From Ehretia macrophylla (lineage: Eukaryota; Streptophyta; Magnoliopsida; Boraginales; Ehretiaceae): 64,000 nucleotides of DNA. Both the position numbers and the translations under genes were made by a program. Every line of letters starts with the position of its first letter. The stretch's first letter is position 1. The notes beneath the pieces are model-generated. The model made no database searches. It had not been told where the DNA came from and worked only from the letters and a program-made list of their open reading frames with translations. Shown in pieces: positions 60,162 through 64,000 of this stretch. The DNA is taken from assembly GCA_037974665.1 (NCBI GenBank), contig CM075765.1:11143501-11207500 (forward strand), given 5' to 3'.

Positions 60162-60890
60162 AAAACTTCTTTAATAACACCATTTGATCTAGTGGTACAA
60201 TTTTTGAATTAAATATGAAATGTTTCGAGACTAATTTGTGTATAACTCGAAATCAAATAGTTTAAGGCTTCTTAACAAAAAATAATAATAATAAATTCTT
60301 TAATAACTAACATGCGTCTCTAGTCCAAGTAGTCAAATGGTGTACATTTTTTTTTTACCAAGATTTGCATGTAACTTTGTAATTGCAATACTATGGTACC
60401 AAAAATGCTAGATATTGTTCATTTTTAATTATTTAGTTATTATTATTTTTTATATGTATGTTTAACTGGTATATCAATTTAGTTAACATATTAAAAAAAA
60501 AGAGAAATAAAAAAAATTTAGAAAAGAGAGAAATAAAAAAATTCAAAACAACGCAAAGTAGCACATTTTCACCCTCTCACTCTTCTTTATGTAATAGAAT
60601 TTTTATCATATATTTAATTTTTTTTAATATTTAATGTATAAATTCTTATTATATAAAGGAATGCAAGGGTGAAGAGGTGATAGTATATCAACTTAACATA
60701 CATATAAACGTTAATAAATAAATAATGAGAAAGAGATTATATCAAGCTGAACTCAATGGCCCGTACTAAAATCTAACACATAAGTATACGTTAATTATAT
60801 TATCTTTTCAGAAGCATTTAAATAAAGTAAACTGCCAATTTTATCCAATAACTGATCATTTCTCGGTCGGTTATAAAATATGTGCAAAAT
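60162..60890. other. AT-rich intergenic DNA, nothing recognised
   Basis: No ORF, RNA gene or bounded repeat is seen. Confidence 0.5.
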
Positions 60891-62400
60891 TCAATCAAGT
60901 TTTAAAATTCGCAAGTGCACGAGTTAGTGTAGTGTAGTGTGCTTGAGTACAAGGTTGAATCCTCAGGGAGGCTGCTAAGTTAGTTCATGAATAAGTGTGT
61001 GAAAGTGTTCAAGTGAAAACGTGATAGTTTGTGGGTGGATTTGGAGTGTCATACAAATAATGTAAACTAAACTAAGGTTCGGTTTTGTCAAATTGAAGGG
61101 AAATGATCTAGGGGTCGGATATGCACATGAGGCAACTAACCTAGGCTCGGGTTCAGGATTATTCGATTCAATGCTCGGATTAAGCTACAAGCCTAACCTA
61201 GTTAATTTATTAAGTCTAATTAAGTCCCGATTGCTATTTTAATTATAGGTTTCGTTCTATCTTCGAGTCCTTTACCTAGCTGAAATATAGATCTGTCCTT
61301 GTAATCTAAAGTAACCAGGCAAATTAACTAGACTAAGCAATTAACAAATTTACAACTAGAAATTATGGTACAACCTATAACTTAATAGAATCTATGGTAC
61401 AACTGATAGACTAACTATTAAAGTTCGGATATATGGCATGAAGGTAAAACAATCATAACATTAACTACAAGTATAAAGTATATAAAAGACAATAATGAAC
61501 TGACTAACAAAAAGCCATATATTGCATCAAAATTAAATTATCCAAATTCGAGACCATAAATTAAAAGACTATCATTTATAATATATTCTCCTAGATAATA
61601 GATCTACTCAAACATTGAAAATAAATACGAGCTACACAAATAAAATAGAGTAAAGAAAAGCTTCATCATTTAGATGAACATGTACTTTTGAACACCGGAT
61701 TTGAGCAGAGGTTTCCCGAGCGTAGCTACCGGACTTTTCTTCCAATTGAAGTGGCCGATAGTTCTCCCATAATGTAACTACTCAAGTAGAATCTCCCGCG
61801 TGTTTGACAAAATAAAACTAAAATAACTCTAAAAACTAACTAATTTAACGAATGAAACTTAAAACTAATATATTCTTCTTATCACCACCGGGGTTGGGGG
61901 GTATTTATAGGCTGAATTTTTTGGGCGCGCTCGAGAGCGCCTCTGCTACAGCTCTGGTTGGTCCACTCGCGTGCTACGGTTTGGGCGGTGCACTCGAGCT
62001 CGGATGAGGTACACTTGAGCGCGAATGAGGTGCACTCGAGTGCACTTCTAGTGGTTCAATCACATGTTGCGGCGTGGACGATTTTGGCGATACTCGTAGT
62101 GCCCTCGAGCATGCCTGCTGAGAATTTTGACTCCTCAGCTTTGATTTTGACCGAAATGTTGACCAAGGCAATTTTCATGTTTTCTTGACGTTCTGAGTCC
62201 GATTTCACACTTGGTTTTGGCCAAATTCTTTCTCTACGGGCTCCATTTAACCACTAATTCTTGAATCTTCCCCATTTTTCAACTTCTTGACTTGCAATTT
62301 GAATTATGCGTTGGCTCGATTTCTTCACTTTCACGAGCAAGCTACATTGCATCAAAAATCCTTTAAAAATGGTATTTTATTTCTCGAATTAAGATGCAAA
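60891..62400. repeat. Non-coding retroelement-like segment
   Basis: The sequence near 60910-60975 (CGCAAGTGCACGAG, GTTGAATCCTCAGGGAGGC) and near 62310-62400 (ATTGCATCAAAAATCC) resembles common non-coding plant LTR-element (LARD/TRIM-like) DNA. I could not define ends or target duplications. A GC-rich CTCGAG cluster lies at 61923-62110. Confidence 0.35.
61923..62110. repeat. GC-rich CTCGAG palindrome cluster
   Basis: It contains CTCGAG or close variants several times and the 16-bp perfect palindrome GTGCACTCGAGTGCAC at about 62030-62045, within AT-rich flanks. It is like the CpG clusters of the Sirevirus LTR in style but not in sequence. Confidence 0.65.
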
Positions 62401-62439
62401 TGTAGTACAAAAACAGTGGTTTGAATACTACGATTACAG

Positions 62440-62554
62440 ATATATCAATAACTTTTCTTCTAATACTTTTACCATTTTCATCTTGATCTAAGTTTAGTTG
62501 GTGCATTAACATATGTTCCAATTTTGTCTTATCTATACCAAATTCTTTGATCAA
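62440..62554 (-). pseudogene. Inverted Sirevirus RT fragment
   Basis: The minus-strand frame IKEFGID through DQDENGKSI matches the RT thumb/connection part of the Copia pol (LIKRFGL through DKDENGKSV). It is oriented opposite to the pol remnant that follows. Confidence 0.65.
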
Positions 62555-62609
62555 CTCTCTTGTATAATTAAGGGATCAACCAACATCAAATGTTTAACCC
62601 ACTTCAACT

Positions 62610-64000
62610 GATCAAGACTTACCAGGTGTTGGAAGTTTGTGAAAGATCACCCAAATGATCAAATCATTGGTGATACATCCAAAGGTGTAAGAACTCGTTC
62701 TAACTTAAACACCTTTTGTGAACACATTACGTTTCTTTCCCAAATTGAGCATAAAATGTGAAAAAAGCCTTATTGCATGATGATTGGATAATGGCTACAA
62801 AACTCAATGAAATTCATAATTGTCTTAATTATGTCGATGTCTTTAGTAAACCAAAGTCATCGTTTAATAGCTATTTTGCTTGGATGAAGCGAGGGATTCA
62901 TCCATACCATCGGTAAAGTTTGGAAGACCACGACTAATCAGGTTGGCCAGTAAGGGTCGGAGAAGGGCAACTACTCATTCTTAAAACTAACCCAAGAAGA
63001 GCTTAATCAATTTGAAAGAAACAAAGTTTGGAAACTTGTTGAAAGACCAAATGACTATCTAGTAATTGGTACTAAATGGGTGTTTAGCAACAAATTAGAT
63101 GAATCCATAATAGTAACTAGAAATAAGGCAAGATTAGTTGTTCAAGACTATAATCAAGAAAAATGAATAGATTATGATGAAACATTTGCGTTCGTGGCTA
63201 GATTAGAGTCTATTTGCATGCTTCTTGCTTTTACATATTTTATGAACTTTAAATTATTTCAAATAGATGTCAAAAGTGCTTTTCTAAATGGATTCCTTCA
63301 AGAAGTATATGTGAAATAACCTCCCAGATTTGAGGATCCAAATTCACATAATCATGTCTTTAAACTTGAAAAAACTCTTTACAGATTAAAACAAACTCCT
63401 AGGACATGGTATGATCGATTAAGTGGATATCTTCTTGAAAATGGGTTTAGAAGAAAAGGTGAAGATATTTTACTTGTGCAAATATATATTGATGACATTA
63501 TCTTTGGTGTCACTAATGAGTCTCTTTGTGAGTATTTTTTTCAATGTATGCACAAAGAGTTTGAGATAAACATGATAGGAGAATTGAATTTCTTCCTCGG
63601 ACTTCAAATCAAACAAACAAATGAAGGCATTGTCATAAATCAAGCCAAGTACACAAGGGAACTCATCAAGAAGTTTGGGCTTAAAAATGCTAAAGAGCTT
63701 GGCACACCAATGGGAACATCAACCAAGCTATACAATGATGAAAAAGGTAAACCGGTTGATGAGAAAAAATATAGAGGTATGATCGTAAGTCTTCTCTATT
63801 TAATCGCCTCTAGACCCGATATTATGTTTGTCGTATGCTTATGTACTCATTTTCAATCTTGTCCTAAGGAATCACACTTAAGTGCCGTAAAACGAATCTT
63901 TAGATACCTTAAGGGCACATAAGATTTAGGCTTATAGTATCCTAAAGGAACATCTTTTGAATTGATAGGATATTCGAATGTCATTTTGCCGGTAGTAAAC
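62610..64000 (+). pseudogene. Degraded Sirevirus pol, runs off the window
   Basis: Plus-strand frames resemble the Copia pol at 20621-22480: [66 protein letters not shown] and KRIFRYLKGT. Many stops and frame changes occur, plus an unmatched stretch at about 62765-62985. The longest open piece is 63476-63922. RNase H starts at the window edge. Confidence 0.87.

Noticed and set aside
61958..62188. 76-aa ORF (and a 65-aa antisense ORF) over the CTCGAG cluster
   Set aside because: Both strands are open because of GC-rich repetitive sequence. Ser/His-rich translations with no family resemblance.

Overview
This window is nuclear DNA from a flowering plant, most likely a eudicot. It holds intron-rich genes for plastid and F-box proteins, a CYP78A cytochrome P450, AT-rich intergenic DNA, and abundant Copia and Ty3/gypsy retrotransposons with smaller DNA transposons. 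I cannot fix the family from sequence alone. No bacterial-type operons, CRISPR arrays, rRNA or convincing tRNA genes were seen.

Layout. (1) 774-8727, minus: a ten-exon gene for a 333-residue plastid-targeted membrane protein with a peptidase-M41-like HEAAH motif. (2) 10199-36840, minus: a CYP78A gene whose first exon is cut by two independent LTR insertions. One is a solo LTR (34149-36517, duplicated site CTAAA). The other is a 22.6-kb three-LTR, gag-only element (11543-34113, duplicated site GAAGC). The remaining P450 sequence carries two frameshifts and a lost splice acceptor, so it is a pseudogene. (3) 17238-27002: a 9.8-kb Sirevirus-type Copia element nested inside the middle LTR of that array, with duplicated site GATAC. 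It has an extra 387-residue ORF after pol. (4) 36841-42900: minisatellite, MITEs, a FAR1-related pseudogene and a non-autonomous Mutator-like element. (5) 43001-44071, plus: an intact single-exon F-box/kelch gene of SKIP6 type. (6) 45185-45728: a perfect 272-bp tandem duplication, followed by a SINE-like relic. (7) 49380-59341, minus: a complete ten-exon plastid shikimate kinase gene whose first intron holds a 5.5-kb Ty3/gypsy element (52422-57963, duplicated site AAAGA). (8) 59826-64000: a foldback MITE, a CpG-rich palindromic segment and degraded Sirevirus pol running off the end.

The three intact host genes (M41-like protein, SKIP6-like, shikimate kinase) look functional. They are not in one pathway and are not co-regulated in any visible way. 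Most of the window's history is transposition: at least eight elements can be bounded by target-site duplications read directly from the sequence.

The most unusual signals are these. The LTRs of the gag-only family carry a conserved 32-33-codon ORF next to a TATA box, kept in all four copies including a diverged one. The internal regions of the same family hold a degenerate 13-bp tandem array where pol would be. The Sirevirus third ORF has its own apparent TATA box and a second copy of the CpG palindromes otherwise found in the LTR.
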